Assembly: GCF_900111745.1 (NCBI RefSeq)
Contig: NZ_FOIJ01000002.1
Coordinates: 372,001 to 436,000, forward strand
Source: Stigmatella erecta
Lineage (GTDB): Bacteria > Myxococcota > Myxococcia > Myxococcales > Myxococcaceae
Reading direction: 5' to 3'
DNA length: 64,000 bases
Shown piece after piece: positions 21,701 through 27,322 of the stretch. Each line of letters opens with the position of its first letter. The first letter of the stretch is position 1. Under the pieces are notes generated by a model. That model was not told the origin of the DNA. It searched no databases and saw only the letters and a program-made list of their open reading frames with translations. Both the position numbers and the translations under genes were made by a program.

Positions 21701-24700
21701 TCACCGTGCCATTCGCCGGCTGCGTCACCGCCGAGACGAACAGCGTCTCGCCCACGTCGGGCTCCGCCGTGTCATTGGCCAGCACGTCCAGCACCGTGGC
21801 CGCGCTGTCCTCCGCCACCGTGAAAGCATCGTCATTGGCCGTCGGCGGATCATTCACGTCCGACACGGTCACGTTGACGGTCGCCGTGCTGGTGCCGCCG
21901 TTGCCATCCGAGATGGTGTAGGTGAACGTCGTAGTGCCCCGGAAGCCCGTGGCCGGCTTGAAGGTGACGCCCGTGGCGGTGAAGGTCACCGTGCCGTTGG
22001 CCGGCTGGGTGACGGCCGTCACCGTCAGCGTCTCGCCCGTGTCGGGCGCGAACGAGTCGTTGGCCAGCACATCCAGCACCGCGCCCGGGCTGTTCTCGTC
22101 CACCGTGAAGGCGTCGTTCACCGCGGTGGGCGGGTCGTTCACCGGCGTCACCGTCACCGTGACGGTGGCCGTGTCCGTGCCACCCCGGCCATCGGACACC
22201 GTATAGGTGAACGTCGTGGTGCCGTGGAAGTTGGCCGCAGGCCGGAAGCGGGCCCTCGTCGAGGAGAAGTTCACCGAGCCATTCGTCGGCTGCGTCACCG
22301 CCGTGATGGTGAGCGTCTCGCCCACGTCGGGCTCCGCGGTGTCGTTGGCCAGCACGTCCAGGTCCGTGAAGGCGCTGTCCTCGGCCATCGTGAAGGCATC
22401 GTCGTTGGCCGTCGGCGGATCATTCACGTCCGACACCGTCACGACGACCGTCGCCGTGTCGGTGCCGCCGTTGCCATCCGAGATGGTGTAGGTGAACGTC
22501 GTGGTGCCCCGGAAGCCCGTGGCCGGCTTGAAGGTGACGCCCGTGGCGGTGAAGGTCACCGTGCCGTTGGCCGGCTGGGTGACGGCCGTCACCGTCAGCG
22601 TCTCGCCCGTGTCCGGCGCCGTCGAGTCGTTGGCCAGCACGTCCAGCACCGTGCCGGTGCTCTGCTGATCCACGGTGAAGGCATCGTTCACCGCGTCCGG
22701 CGGATCATTCACGTTCGTGACGGTGACGGTGACGGTGGCCACATCCGTGCCGCCGTTGCCATCCGAGGCCGTGTACGTGAACGTGGTGACGCCCGCGAAG
22801 TTGGGGGCGGGCGTGAAGCGCACGTTGCCGGTGGTGAAGGTCACCGTGCCGTTCGCGGGCTGCGTCGCCGCCACGATGGAGAGCGTCTCACCCGTCTCCG
22901 GTCCCACCAGGTCGTTGGCCAGCACGTTGAACGTCGTCAGCGGGCTGTCCTCGAGCACCGTGTACGCATCGTCCACGGCGTCCGGCGGATCATTCACCGG
23001 GGTGATGGTCAGGTTCACCGTCGCGGTGGCCGTGCTGCCGTTGCCATCCGAGACGGTGTAGGTGAACGACGTGACGCCCGCGTAGTTGAGCGGCGGCGAG
23101 TAGCGCACCACGCCACCGGTCAGCGTCACCACGCCCCGCAGGGGCTGGGTCACGGCCGTCACCGTCATCGTCTCGTTCAGGTCCGGCGCCGTCGAGTCGT
23201 TGGCCAGCACGTCCAGCACCCCGTTGACGCTGTCCTCCTCCACGGAGAACGCGTCGTTGGTGGCGCGAACCGGGTCATTCACCGGCGTGACCGTCACCGT
23301 CACCGTGGCGGTGGCCGTGCCGCCGCGCCCGTCCGAGGCCGTGTACGTGAACGCCGTGATGCCCTCGAAGTCCGCCGTGGGCTTGAAGCTGACGTTCGTG
23401 GGGGTGAAGGTCACCGTGCCATTCGGGGGCTGCGTCACGGCCACCACGGACAGCGTCTCGCCCGTGTCCGGCGCCGTCGAGTCGTTGGCCAGCACGTTGA
23501 ACGCCGTGGCGGCGCTGTCCTCGGCCACCGAGTAGGCATCGTTGGTCGCCGTGGGCGGCTCGTTGGGCTGCCCCACCGCCACGGTGACGGTGGCCGTGTC
23601 CGTGCCGCCCCGCCCGTCCGCGATGGTGTACGTGAACGTCGTGGTGCCCTGGAAGCCCGCTGGGGCCGTATAGGAGACGCCCGTGGCGGTGAACGTCACC
23701 GAGCCACTCGCGGGCTGCGTCACCGCCGTCACCGTCAGCGTCTCGGGGCTGTCGGGCAGGTACGTGTCGTTGGCCAGCACGTTGATGGGGTAGTTCGTGC
23801 TGTCGCCGGGAACCCCGACGGAGTCATCCACCGCGTCCGGCGGATCGTTGATGTCCTTGACGGTGATGGGGATGACGTCGTTGTCGCTCAGCGCGTTGCC
23901 CAGACCGCTGTTCTTCAGGTCCAGGGTCGTGATGACGAGGGAGGTGGAGCCGTAGAAGTTCGCCCGGGGCTTGTACTTCAGCCCGTTCAGCGCGGCGTTG
24001 ATGTCCACCAGCTTGCCCTCGAAGGACATGGCGGCATCCGCGGTGCCATCACCGCCCAGGAAGGTCAGCCCCGAGGTGCCGCTGAGCGTGGCCGCGCCCT
24101 GGTTGGCGGCGAGCGTCACGCGCAGGTTGCGGTTGAACACGTCCACGTCCGAGGTGGAGATCGTCTTGTTCGTGCCCGAGAAGACGAGTTCCGTGTCCTC
24201 GTCCATCGTCTGCGCCACGGGCACCGGCAGCTTGTTAACCGGGGCGTCGTTCTGGCCGACGACCGTCTCCTGGGACGAGGTGTTGTCCCCCGGCACCGGG
24301 TCCGTGGTCGCCGAGCTGATGGTGACGTTCGAGAGCAGCAGGACATCGTCCTGGAACGGCGCCATCATCGTGAACTTGATGCTCTGCGAGACGTTGACGG
24401 CGAGCGTCGAGGCCGTGCACGTCCACACGTGCACGTTGCCCAGCGTGCCGCAGTTCCACCCCGTGGGTGGGGTGAAGTTCTGGAAGAAGGCCTGCGTGGG
24501 AAGGTTCACCGCCACCGACACGGTCTCCGCCGGGTTGGGCCCCAGGTTCTGGACGTCGATGGAGTAGGTGAAGATGGCCCCCTCGACGATCGGGTCGGCC
24601 GAGTCCTGCAGCGTGACGCGCAGGTTGGCGTTGCCGGCCAGCATCGGCTGGACGTGCACATCCGGGGCGATCCGCCAGAAGTCCGGCACGGTGTCCACGC

Positions 24701-24857
24701 GGGGCACCTGCAGGGACTGCGCGCTCAACGCGCCGCGCGCGGAGGCTTCATCGGATGCGTCGGGACCACAGGCCGTCCCCAGGGCGCTCACCAGGAGCAC
24801 GGCCAGCAGGGGATGGAGGGACAGGGGACGGGAGAAAGGCTCGGAAGAACCCATCAT
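9747..24857 (-). CDS. Giant surface protein: 40 Ig-like repeats, TSP3, internal MYXO-CTERM-like tail, fused to OmpA-type protein
   Basis: 5036 codons in one uninterrupted frame. Order: signal peptide with lipoprotein-like end GTAC (about residue 31); DUF11-like domain (about 75-205); a unique segment (about 210-335); 40 repeats of about 95 residues (about 336-4132) of the Big_9/cadherin-like type with DVLANDT, GETLT, VTQPANGTV, FTYTVSDGNGGT and NDPP; a Asp-rich TSP3 calcium-binding ladder (to about 4415); a MYXO-CTERM-like tail (GGSGCGAAG, hydrophobic stretch, RRRR, about 4419-4449); a second signal-like segment ending SAQA; a beta-barrel-like outer-membrane region; a second TSP3 ladder (about 4776-4900); and a C-terminal OmpA domain that should bind peptidoglycan. 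It is probably a giant adhesin or surface filament. It reads as two ancestral genes joined. It has its own leader after the ftsA terminator. Confidence 0.93.
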   Translation of the reverse strand: MMGSSEPFSRPLSLHPLLAVLLVSALGTACGPDASDEASARGALSAQSLQVPRVDTVPDFWRIAPDVHVQPMLAGNANLRVTLQDSADPIVEGAIFTYSIDVQNLGPNPAETVSVAVNLPTQAFFQNFTPPTGWNCGTLGNVHVWTCTASTLAVNVSQSIKFTMMAPFQDDVLLLSNVTISSATTDPVPGDNTSSQETVVGQNDAPVNKLPVPVAQTMDEDTELVFSGTNKTISTSDVDVFNRNLRVTLAANQGAATLSGTSGLTFLGGDGTADAAMSFEGKLVDINAALNGLKYKPRANFYGSTSLVITTLDLKNSGLGNALSDNDVIPITVKDINDPPDAVDDSVGVPGDSTNYPINVLANDTYLPDSPETLTVTAVTQPASGSVTFTATGVSYTAPAGFQGTTTFTYTIADGRGGTDTATVTVAVGQPNEPPTATNDAYSVAEDSAATAFNVLANDSTAPDTGETLSVVAVTQPPNGTVTFTPTNVSFKPTADFEGITAFTYTASDGRGGTATATVTVTVTPVNDPVRATNDAFSVEEDSVNGVLDVLANDSTAPDLNETMTVTAVTQPLRGVVTLTGGVVRYSPPLNYAGVTSFTYTVSDGNGSTATATVNLTITPVNDPPDAVDDAYTVLEDSPLTTFNVLANDLVGPETGETLSIVAATQPANGTVTFTTGNVRFTPAPNFAGVTTFTYTASDGNGGTDVATVTVTVTNVNDPPDAVNDAFTVDQQSTGTVLDVLANDSTAPDTGETLTVTAVTQPANGTVTFTATGVTFKPATGFRGTTTFTYTISDGNGGTDTATVVVTVSDVNDPPTANDDAFTMAEDSAFTDLDVLANDTAEPDVGETLTITAVTQPTNGSVNFSSTRARFRPAANFHGTTTFTYTVSDGRGGTDTATVTVTVTPVNDPPTAVNDAFTVDENSPGAVLDVLANDSFAPDTGETLTVTAVTQPANGTVTFTATGVTFKPATGFRGTTTFTYTISDGNGGTSTATVNVTVSDVNDPPTANDDAFTVAEDSAATVLDVLANDTAEPDVGETLFVSAVTQPANGTVTLSGATVRFRPAANFHGTTTFTYTLADGRGGTDTATVTVTVTPVNDPPTAKNDTFTVAESSGATALDVLANDSFAPDTGETLTVTAVTQPANGTVTFTATGVTFTPVANYNGTTTFTYTISDGNGGTATATVTVTVTPVNDPPTANDDAFTVAEDSAATPFNVLANDTTAPDTGETLSITAVTQPANGTVTFTTSNVSFKPAANFHGTTTFTYTVSDGNGGTATATVTVTVTPVNDPPDAVDDAVSVAEDSGATALDVLANDTFAPDTGETLSVRSVTQPSQGSVTLTGGVVRYTPPANYNGTTTFTYTISDGNGGTDTATVTVTVTPVNDPPVATNDSYTVAENSSATAFNVLANDTTGPDTGETLSVSAVTQPAHGTVTFTATQVSFTPTPGFSGTTTFTYTVSDGNGGTATAIVTVTVTNVNDPPVAQDDSFSVAEDSGATVLDVLANDTTLPDTGETLTITAVTQPANGTVTSTTSVVRFTPAAHYNGTTTFTYTVSDGNGGTATATVTVTVTPVNDPPDAVNDSFTVMDTSGTTVLDVLANDTFAPDTGETLSITAVTQPANGTVAFTSTGVSFTPATGFRGTTTFTYTISDGNGGTDTATVTVRVVAQNNPPVAANDSFSVPEDSAATVLNVLANDTTAPDLGEILSITAVTQPANGTVTFTAANVSFTPAANYSGTTTFTYTVSDGNGGTATATVTVTVTPVNDPPVALDDAFTVVEDSGATALDVLANDTLAPDTGETLSIAAVTQPTNGTVTLTGGVLRFTPAANFSGTTTFTYTVSDGNGGTATATVTVTVTPVNDPPDAVNDSFTVAEDSTATVLDVLANDTTLPDTGETLTLTEVTQPANGTVTLGTGNVSFTPVANFNGTTTFTYTVSDGNGATDTATVTVTVTPVNDPPVALDDAFVVAENSGATALNVLANDTLAPDVGETLSIASVTQPANGTVTLASGVLRFTPATNFRGTTTFTYTVSDGNGGTATATVTVTVTPVNHPPDARNDNFTVAENSAATVLDVLANDTTAPDPGETLTITAVTQPANGTVTFTASNVSFTPAANFNGTTAFTYTVSDGNGGTDTANVTVTVTPVNDPPTANDDAFTVAEDSAFTALDVLANDTTAPDTGETLSVIAVTLPTHGSVTLSGGVVRFRPEANYNGTTTFTYTVSDGNGGTDTATVTVTVTPVNDPPRAVNDSFTVAEDSGPTALDVLANDSSAPDTGETLSIIAVTQPGGGTVTFTASNITFTPAPHYYGTTSFTYTLSDGNGGTATATVTMNVSPVNDPPTANNDAYSVAEDSGTTVLNVLANDSSAPEPGETLTITAVTQPANGVVTFTSGNVSYTPPANYYGTVTFTYSISDGNGGTATATVTVTVTPVNDLPVASDDSFSVEENSGATALDVLANDTTAPDIGETLTITAVTQPANGSVTLTGGVVRFTPATNFNGTTAFTYTVSDGNGGTATATVTIVVGGTNHRPDAVNDSFTVAEDSGATELDVLANDTTAPDTGETLSIIAVTQPTRGTVVSTGDTVSYTPPDNYFGATSFTYTVSDGNGGTDTASVTVTVTPVNDPPTANDDTITVAEDSGATVVDVLANDSTGPETGDTLRVSAVTQPANGTVTFTAAHVSFTPAPNYYGTTTFTYTVTDGGGASDEATVTVTVTPVNDPPDAINDTFTMSEDLGTTVLNVLVNDTFAPDVGETLTITEVTQPANGTVSFTATDVTFTPAIGFRGTTTFTYTVSDGNGGTDTATVTVTVTPVNRPPTAGDDTFTVAEDSAATELDVLANDSTAPDLGETLSVVAVTQPANGTVAITGDKVSYTPPADFFGTVSFTYTASDGRGGTDTAVVVVTVTPVNDPPTANDDSFTVAANSGPTALNVLINDTITPDVGETLRVTAVTQPANGTVTFTASNVSFTPAANFTGTTTFTYTVSDGNGGTATATVTVTVGGTNRPPVANDDSFTVAEDSAATVLDVLVNDTSAPDTGETLSILSVTQPANAAVTFTASSVSFTPAANFNGITAFTYTVSDGNGGTDTALVTVSVAPVNDPPTATDDAFSVLEDSGFTVLDVLTNDTVAPDTGETLTVTTATQPAHGQVLLVSGALRFRPSANFNGTTTFTYTVSDGNGGTATATVTVTVTPVNDPPDAVSDSFTVAEDSTATVLDVLTNDRSAPDTGETLTVTSVTQPANGTVTFTASNVSFTPAPNFFGTMAFTYTISDGNGGTATATVTVTVTPVNDPPTANDDAFTVAANSGPTLLDVLLNDTIAPDVGETLTVASITPPASGTVALTGSGVSFTPAANFTGTTTFTYTVSDGNGATDTATVTVTVEGANHPPAANDDAFTVAEDSAATEFDVLGNDTTAPDTGETLTVASVTQPAHGTVTVTGTGVSFTPEPNFNGTTAFTYTASDGNGGVDSALVTVTVTPVNDPPTANDDSFTVAEGTTSTQLNVLANDTFAPDTGETLSVVAVTQPVNGVVSLTGGLVRFTPSVGFNGIATFTYTVSDGNGGTDTANVTVTVTPVNDPPDAVNDRFTVAEDSGTAVLDVLANDTSAPDTGETLTVTGVTQPAHGSTSQSGGVVRFTPEANFHGVTVFSYTISDGNGGTDSATVTVTVTPVNDPPTAVNDSFRVAENSSTTALDVLLNDTSAPDEGETLTVTSVTQPANGTVELTGGVVRFTPAANFAGTTSFDYEISDGNGGTDTATVTVVVSGSNNPPVANDDSFTVTENSGPTPFDVLANDSTAPDTGETLTIIGVTQPVRGSVTFTATGVTFTPAANFYGTATFLYTVSDGNGGRDQARVTVTVTPLNRPPTAVDDDFTVVADGTAKALDVLANDTTAPDVGETLSITAVTQPMNGAVTFTATLVTFTPAAGFTGTTGFTYTVSDGRGLTDTANVVVRVRPINRPPVAEDDTFEVAEDSGAVVLEVKANDTAAPDVGETLTVASVTQPDHGTVTLMDGVVSFTPEANFNGTTAFTYTLSDGNGGTDTATVTVTVTPVNDAPTANDDSFTVASDSGPTPLDVLANDTAEPDIGEILSIISVTQPSAGSVAITGRQVTFTPPEGFNGTVTFTYTISDGNDGTDTATVTVTSVGDSDGDGLPDDVEARLETDPMDDDSDDDGLLDGSEDANHNGVVDAEETHPLKFDTDEDGLSDGLELGLTKPEGTDTDPAKFKPDADPATKTDPLQKDTDSGGVFDGIEDRNQNGRVDVGDLNPQDPSDDRDGDRDGVDYEREVQVGTDPFDNDSDDDGVPDGSDGLTDTDGDGRIDALDEDSDDDGILDGTERGVTADTAPSGTDPSSPNFRPDADPLSKTDPRKADTDGDGLSDGEEDKNHSGAIDPGETDPNKADTDEGGVNDGEEVAGGGDPLDPTDDFVVGGSGCGAAGTTSLMPLALLLGAPWLRRRRQGLRAPSRAGVWGVVAVLSGLGSLSAQAQTVSIPASDKIDAQQYKPAPGLHDLLGLHSARVGHHLDWNVGLSLGYAKDPLTLSKGASGEVIHKLVASQLTVDLMGAIALFDRFELGLALPITSQTSSLQPDTGPAVPAADSTGLGNLRLVPKARLLSTESLELGAALPVHLPTGSADFRGGPFSVHPRALGEWRHGSGLRVLANLGLALRPKEQLRNLTVSNEFTYGVGAEVPFGKLTAGGSLAGALGLGQKGAEERPLELLATVKYRFLNAFDAHVGGGPGFTKGYGTPEFRVFAGVSYWSLSEKKAPAPGEPPPVVTAPAVAPAAPVCPQGPEDVDGFQDEDGCADPDNDGDGLLDASDKCPNEKETLNGFQDEDGCPDEAPPPPPVDTDGDGLTDDVDRCPGAPEDKDGFQDEDGCPDPDNDQDGVADAADQCPNEKETINGVKDEDGCPDKGKVKVLVEREKIVILEKIFFTSSMDVILPKSFSLLRQVAQVMNAHSEIEKIRVEGYTDDQGADEENLRLSERRAKAVLDRLVQEGVAAERLESVGFGEARPLASNKTNKGRESNRRVEFSVVKVKPMEVERSAP
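11433..11603 (-). other. Internal sorting-tail-like segment followed by a second signal-peptide-like segment
   Basis: Within the giant reading frame, GGSGCGAAG is followed by a hydrophobic run (MPLALLLGAPWL) and then RRRRQ. This is the order of a MYXO-CTERM tail (Gly-Cys motif, membrane helix, Arg cluster), which normally ends a protein. Immediately after it, GVWGVVAVLSGLG then SLSAQA reads like an export signal with an Ala-x-Ala cleavage site, followed by the barrel-like OmpA part. There is no stop codon in between, and no ATG or convincing ribosome-binding site for a separate downstream gene. The motif assignment is by eye from known family descriptions. Confidence 0.7.
12462..23849 (-). 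repeat. 40 tandem 285-bp coding repeats (Ig-like, Big_9/cadherin-like type)
   Basis: Counting the DVLANDT-type core gives 40 units; the span of about 11.39 kb divided by 285 bp agrees. Consecutive units are joined by linkers such as TPVNDPP, while some units carry variants (GGTNRPP, EGANHPP, SGSNNPP, DVNDPP). The repeat is visible in the DNA as well as in the protein, with long near-identical blocks. Some similarity is of higher order: units 5-6 resemble units 7-8 as a pair. Such arrays are prone to expansion, contraction and mis-assembly, so the unit number should be treated as provisional. Confidence 0.92.
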
Positions 24858-24879
24858 GGGAGATGTTCCAGGATCGGCG

Positions 24880-24902
24880 AGGGGCTGTGGCGAGCAGCCC
24901 CT
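24880..24902. promoter_or_regulatory. 8-bp inverted repeat in the leader of the giant gene
   Basis: AGGGGCTG - 7 nt - CAGCCCCT forms a perfect 8-bp stem 23-45 nt upstream of the ATGATG start of the giant gene. The 209-nt region between ftsA and the giant gene should contain its promoter. Ribosome-binding complementarity directly before the start is weak (GGA about 12 nt upstream), so a structured leader could matter. Function is unknown. Confidence 0.3.
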
Positions 24903-25001
24903 TCCTGCGATCGGTCGAAGATGAGTAACGACGTCAGCGGTGGGAGGGAATTGTCCTACCCGCGGCGTTACCCCCTGGATTCTACCCGAGGACTGTCAGA
25001 T

Positions 25002-25035
25002 AAAAAAAAGAGGGACCCCCAGAGGGATCCCTCTT
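25002..25035 (-). terminator. Intrinsic terminator after ftsA
   Basis: On the minus strand AAGAGGGA pairs with TCCCTCTT around a 12-nt loop and is followed directly by a run of T residues (eight consecutive A on plus, 25002-25009). It begins 32 nt beyond the ftsA stop codon, which marks the end of the mraZ-ftsA transcription unit. Confidence 0.85.
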
Positions 25036-25066
25036 CTTGCTTTCCGGGCTTCAGCAAGCAGCCGAG

Positions 25067-26299
25067 CTAGAAAATTTCCTCCAGCCACTCCCGCATGCGG
25101 CCCTTCACCTTCTTGTAGACGTTCTCCTCGCGGATCCGGAACATGCGCCGGTCCAGGTGCTTGGCCCCGTAGACGACAAGGCCCACGCCCGTGGCGTACA
25201 TGGGGCTCTTCACCACGTCCACCAGCCCGCCGATACCCCGGGGCATACCGCGCCGCACCGGCAGTCCGAGGACCTCCTCGGCCAGCTCGGGCATTCCCGC
25301 CAGCAGCGTGGAGCCGCCGGTAATCACGATGCCCGAGGCGAGCAGGTCCTCGTAGCCGCACTTCTGGATCTCGCGGTGCACGAGCTGGAAAATCTCCTCC
25401 ACGCGCGGCTCGAGAATCTCACAGAGGATCTGCCGGCCGAGCACGCGCGGCTGGCGCCCGCCCACGCTGGGCACCTCGATGGTCTCGTCCTTGTTCACCA
25501 TGGAGGCAAGCGCACAGCCGAACTTCTGCTTGATGCGCTCGGCCTCGTGCGCCGGGGTGCGCAGGCCGATGGCGATGTCGCTGGTGAGGTTGTTGCCGCC
25601 CAGGGCGATGACGGCGGTGTGGACGATGGAGCCGCCGGAGAAGATGGCGATGTCCGTGGTGCCCCCGCCGATGTCCACCAGGCACACCCCGAGCTCCTTC
25701 TCGTCATCGCCGAGCACCGCCTCGGCGGAGGCGAGCGGCTGCAGGACGATGTCGGAGACGTTGAGGCCTGTGCGGTTGGCGCACTTGACGATGTTCTGCG
25801 CGCTGGAGACGGCGCCCGTGACGATGTGGACCTTGGCCTCCAGGCGGACGCCGGCCATGCCCAGGGGCTCCTTGATGCCGCCCTGGTCGTCGATGATGAA
25901 CTCCTGGGGCAGGACGTGAATCACCTCGCGGTCCAGGGGGATGGCCACCGCCTTGGCCGCGTCGATGACGCGCGCCAGATCCGCCTCGCGGACCTCCTTG
26001 TCCTTCACCGCGACGATGCCCTGGGAGTTGAAGCCCTTGATGTGGCCCCCGGCGATGCCCGTGTAGACGTGGGAGATCTCCGCCCCGGCCATCAGCTCCG
26101 CCTCTTCCACGGCGCGGCGGATGGAGGCCACGGTCGCCTCGATGTTGACGACCACGCCCTTGCGCAATCCCTTCGACGGGTGCGTACCGATCCCGATGAT
26201 GTCGATGCCGCTGTCCGTCAGCTCACCGACGATCGCGCAGATCTTCGTCGTGCCGATGTCCAGGCCGACGATGATCTCCCCAGACTTCTGCTTCGCCAT
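25067..26299 (-). CDS. ftsA: Cell division protein FtsA
   Basis: 410 residues. FtsA is the actin-like ATPase that tethers FtsZ to the inner membrane and recruits later division proteins. The N-terminal phosphate-1 motif GLDIGTTKICAIVG, the adenosine-motif glycine cluster (VITGGSTLLAGM), and the C-terminal amphipathic membrane-targeting helix (VKGRMREWLEEIF) are visible. ATG at 26299 has GGGAGG 8-9 nt upstream; a GTG two codons earlier is less likely. It is the last gene before an intrinsic terminator, 43 nt behind ftsQ. The usual ftsA-ftsZ adjacency is broken by the giant gene. Confidence 0.96.
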   Translation of the reverse strand: MAKQKSGEIIVGLDIGTTKICAIVGELTDSGIDIIGIGTHPSKGLRKGVVVNIEATVASIRRAVEEAELMAGAEISHVYTGIAGGHIKGFNSQGIVAVKDKEVREADLARVIDAAKAVAIPLDREVIHVLPQEFIIDDQGGIKEPLGMAGVRLEAKVHIVTGAVSSAQNIVKCANRTGLNVSDIVLQPLASAEAVLGDDEKELGVCLVDIGGGTTDIAIFSGGSIVHTAVIALGGNNLTSDIAIGLRTPAHEAERIKQKFGCALASMVNKDETIEVPSVGGRQPRVLGRQILCEILEPRVEEIFQLVHREIQKCGYEDLLASGIVITGGSTLLAGMPELAEEVLGLPVRRGMPRGIGGLVDVVKSPMYATGVGLVVYGAKHLDRRMFRIREENVYKKVKGRMREWLEEIF

Positions 26300-26342
26300 G
26301 ACCACTGCCTCCCGTTGCCCTCACTCTCGTGAAGGGCAAGCC

Positions 26343-27197
26343 CTACTGCACCGGGCCTCCGCTCCTCTCGGACGCGGGGCTCGAAATCTTCACCGCCACC
26401 CAGCCGGGCCGGACCCGGTTGTCCAGGTGGATGACCTCCGCGGCCAGGCCCTTGGCGCTCAGCTCGCGCCGCACGCGCTCCAGCCGCGACAGCTTGGCCT
26501 CCGTCTCCCCTTCCCCCAACCGCACCACCTGGCCCGCCATCGTCACCAGCGACAGCCCCGTGGACTCCAGCCGCACCTCGGACAGCCGCTCGTGGCGTCC
26601 AGGCTTCAGCGCCGCGTAGGCGCGTGAGACGCCGAGCGCCTCCCGCATGCGCTCGCGCACCGCGTCCGGGTCCGCCACGTACTGCTCCCGCACCACGCCG
26701 GTCACGAGGGGCAAGTCCAGCCCGTCTCCGGGCGTCACCCGCTTGAAGGGCTCGCCCTCCTCGTCCAGCACGTACAAATCCCCCAGCACCACCAGCGCCG
26801 ACGGCGCGTGCTCTACCACTTGAATCGAAACGGCGGTGGGAAAGTGACGCGTCACCTCCACACTTCGCACCCACGGGTGCTGGAGCATGGCCCGCTCCAG
26901 CGCCGCCACGTCCAGCGAGAAGAGGTTCTGCCCCGGGGCCAGCCCCGACAGCCGCACCAGCTCCGCGCGCGAGGCGTGGGACAGTCCGGTAAACGACACC
27001 TCCTGCAGCTGGAAGCGGGGCGACGTGAGCGCCCAGGCGCGCAGCTCCACCCCGCCCCACACCAGGCCCGCGGTCAGCGCCGCGGCCAGCAAGCCCTTGC
27101 CCACCGAAGGCCCGTGGACCCGCACCGCGCCCTTCACCGCCTCCTTCTGCTGGGCGGTGTCCTGACGGCGGCGGTTCTTGGATTTGCCGAAGGCCAT
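26343..27197 (-). CDS. ftsQ: Cell division protein FtsQ
   Basis: 284 residues from ATG 27197. A Lys/Arg-rich cytoplasmic N-terminus precedes one membrane helix (about residues 30-50), then a POTRA domain (FQLQEVSFTGLSH, then HPWVRSVEVTRHFP) and the FtsQ beta domain in the periplasm. FtsQ with FtsL/FtsB activates the septal synthase FtsW-FtsI. The open frame continues upstream, but the start at MAFGKSKNRRRQD fits the family best. A 125-nt gap with a dyad separates it from ddl, wider than other junctions in the cluster, so a secondary promoter for ftsQ-ftsA is plausible. Confidence 0.93.
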   Translation of the reverse strand: MAFGKSKNRRRQDTAQQKEAVKGAVRVHGPSVGKGLLAAALTAGLVWGGVELRAWALTSPRFQLQEVSFTGLSHASRAELVRLSGLAPGQNLFSLDVAALERAMLQHPWVRSVEVTRHFPTAVSIQVVEHAPSALVVLGDLYVLDEEGEPFKRVTPGDGLDLPLVTGVVREQYVADPDAVRERMREALGVSRAYAALKPGRHERLSEVRLESTGLSLVTMAGQVVRLGEGETEAKLSRLERVRRELSAKGLAAEVIHLDNRVRPGWVAVKISSPASERSGGPVQ

Positions 27198-27248
27198 AGA
27201 AAACAGGTGCGCATGCTGCGCGCGGAAAGATCGCCGCGCCAGTTTTTG

Positions 27249-27270
27249 GCTACAGCCACGTCGCTGTAGC
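27249..27270. promoter_or_regulatory. 7-bp dyad in the ddl-ftsQ gap
   Basis: GCTACAG - 8 nt - CTGTAGC is a perfect inverted repeat 52-73 nt upstream of ftsQ. It is flanked on one side by TTTTT (plus strand), so it could be a weak plus-strand-opposed terminator or a protein-binding site. The elements CCACGT and TGTAGCG inside it also occur in the ftsZ-leader dyad at 9585-9614. Confidence 0.35.
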
Positions 27271-27322
27271 GGGAGGGACGCAACTTGCCCTCGGATTTTG
27301 AGAGAATGGAGGGTTGGACCGC

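Noticed and set aside
12462-23849. Regular 285-bp repetition considered as a CRISPR or satellite array
   Set aside because: Units are far too long for CRISPR, are in one frame, and encode a known Ig-like fold with conserved protein motifs.
10017-25070. Very long plus-strand open frames opposite the giant gene (about 1413, 2299 and 1138 codons)
   Set aside because: They mirror the 285-bp repeat on the other strand, consist of low-complexity Arg/His/Gly-rich sequence, and have no recognisable domain or start signal. High GC and repetition explain the lack of stops.
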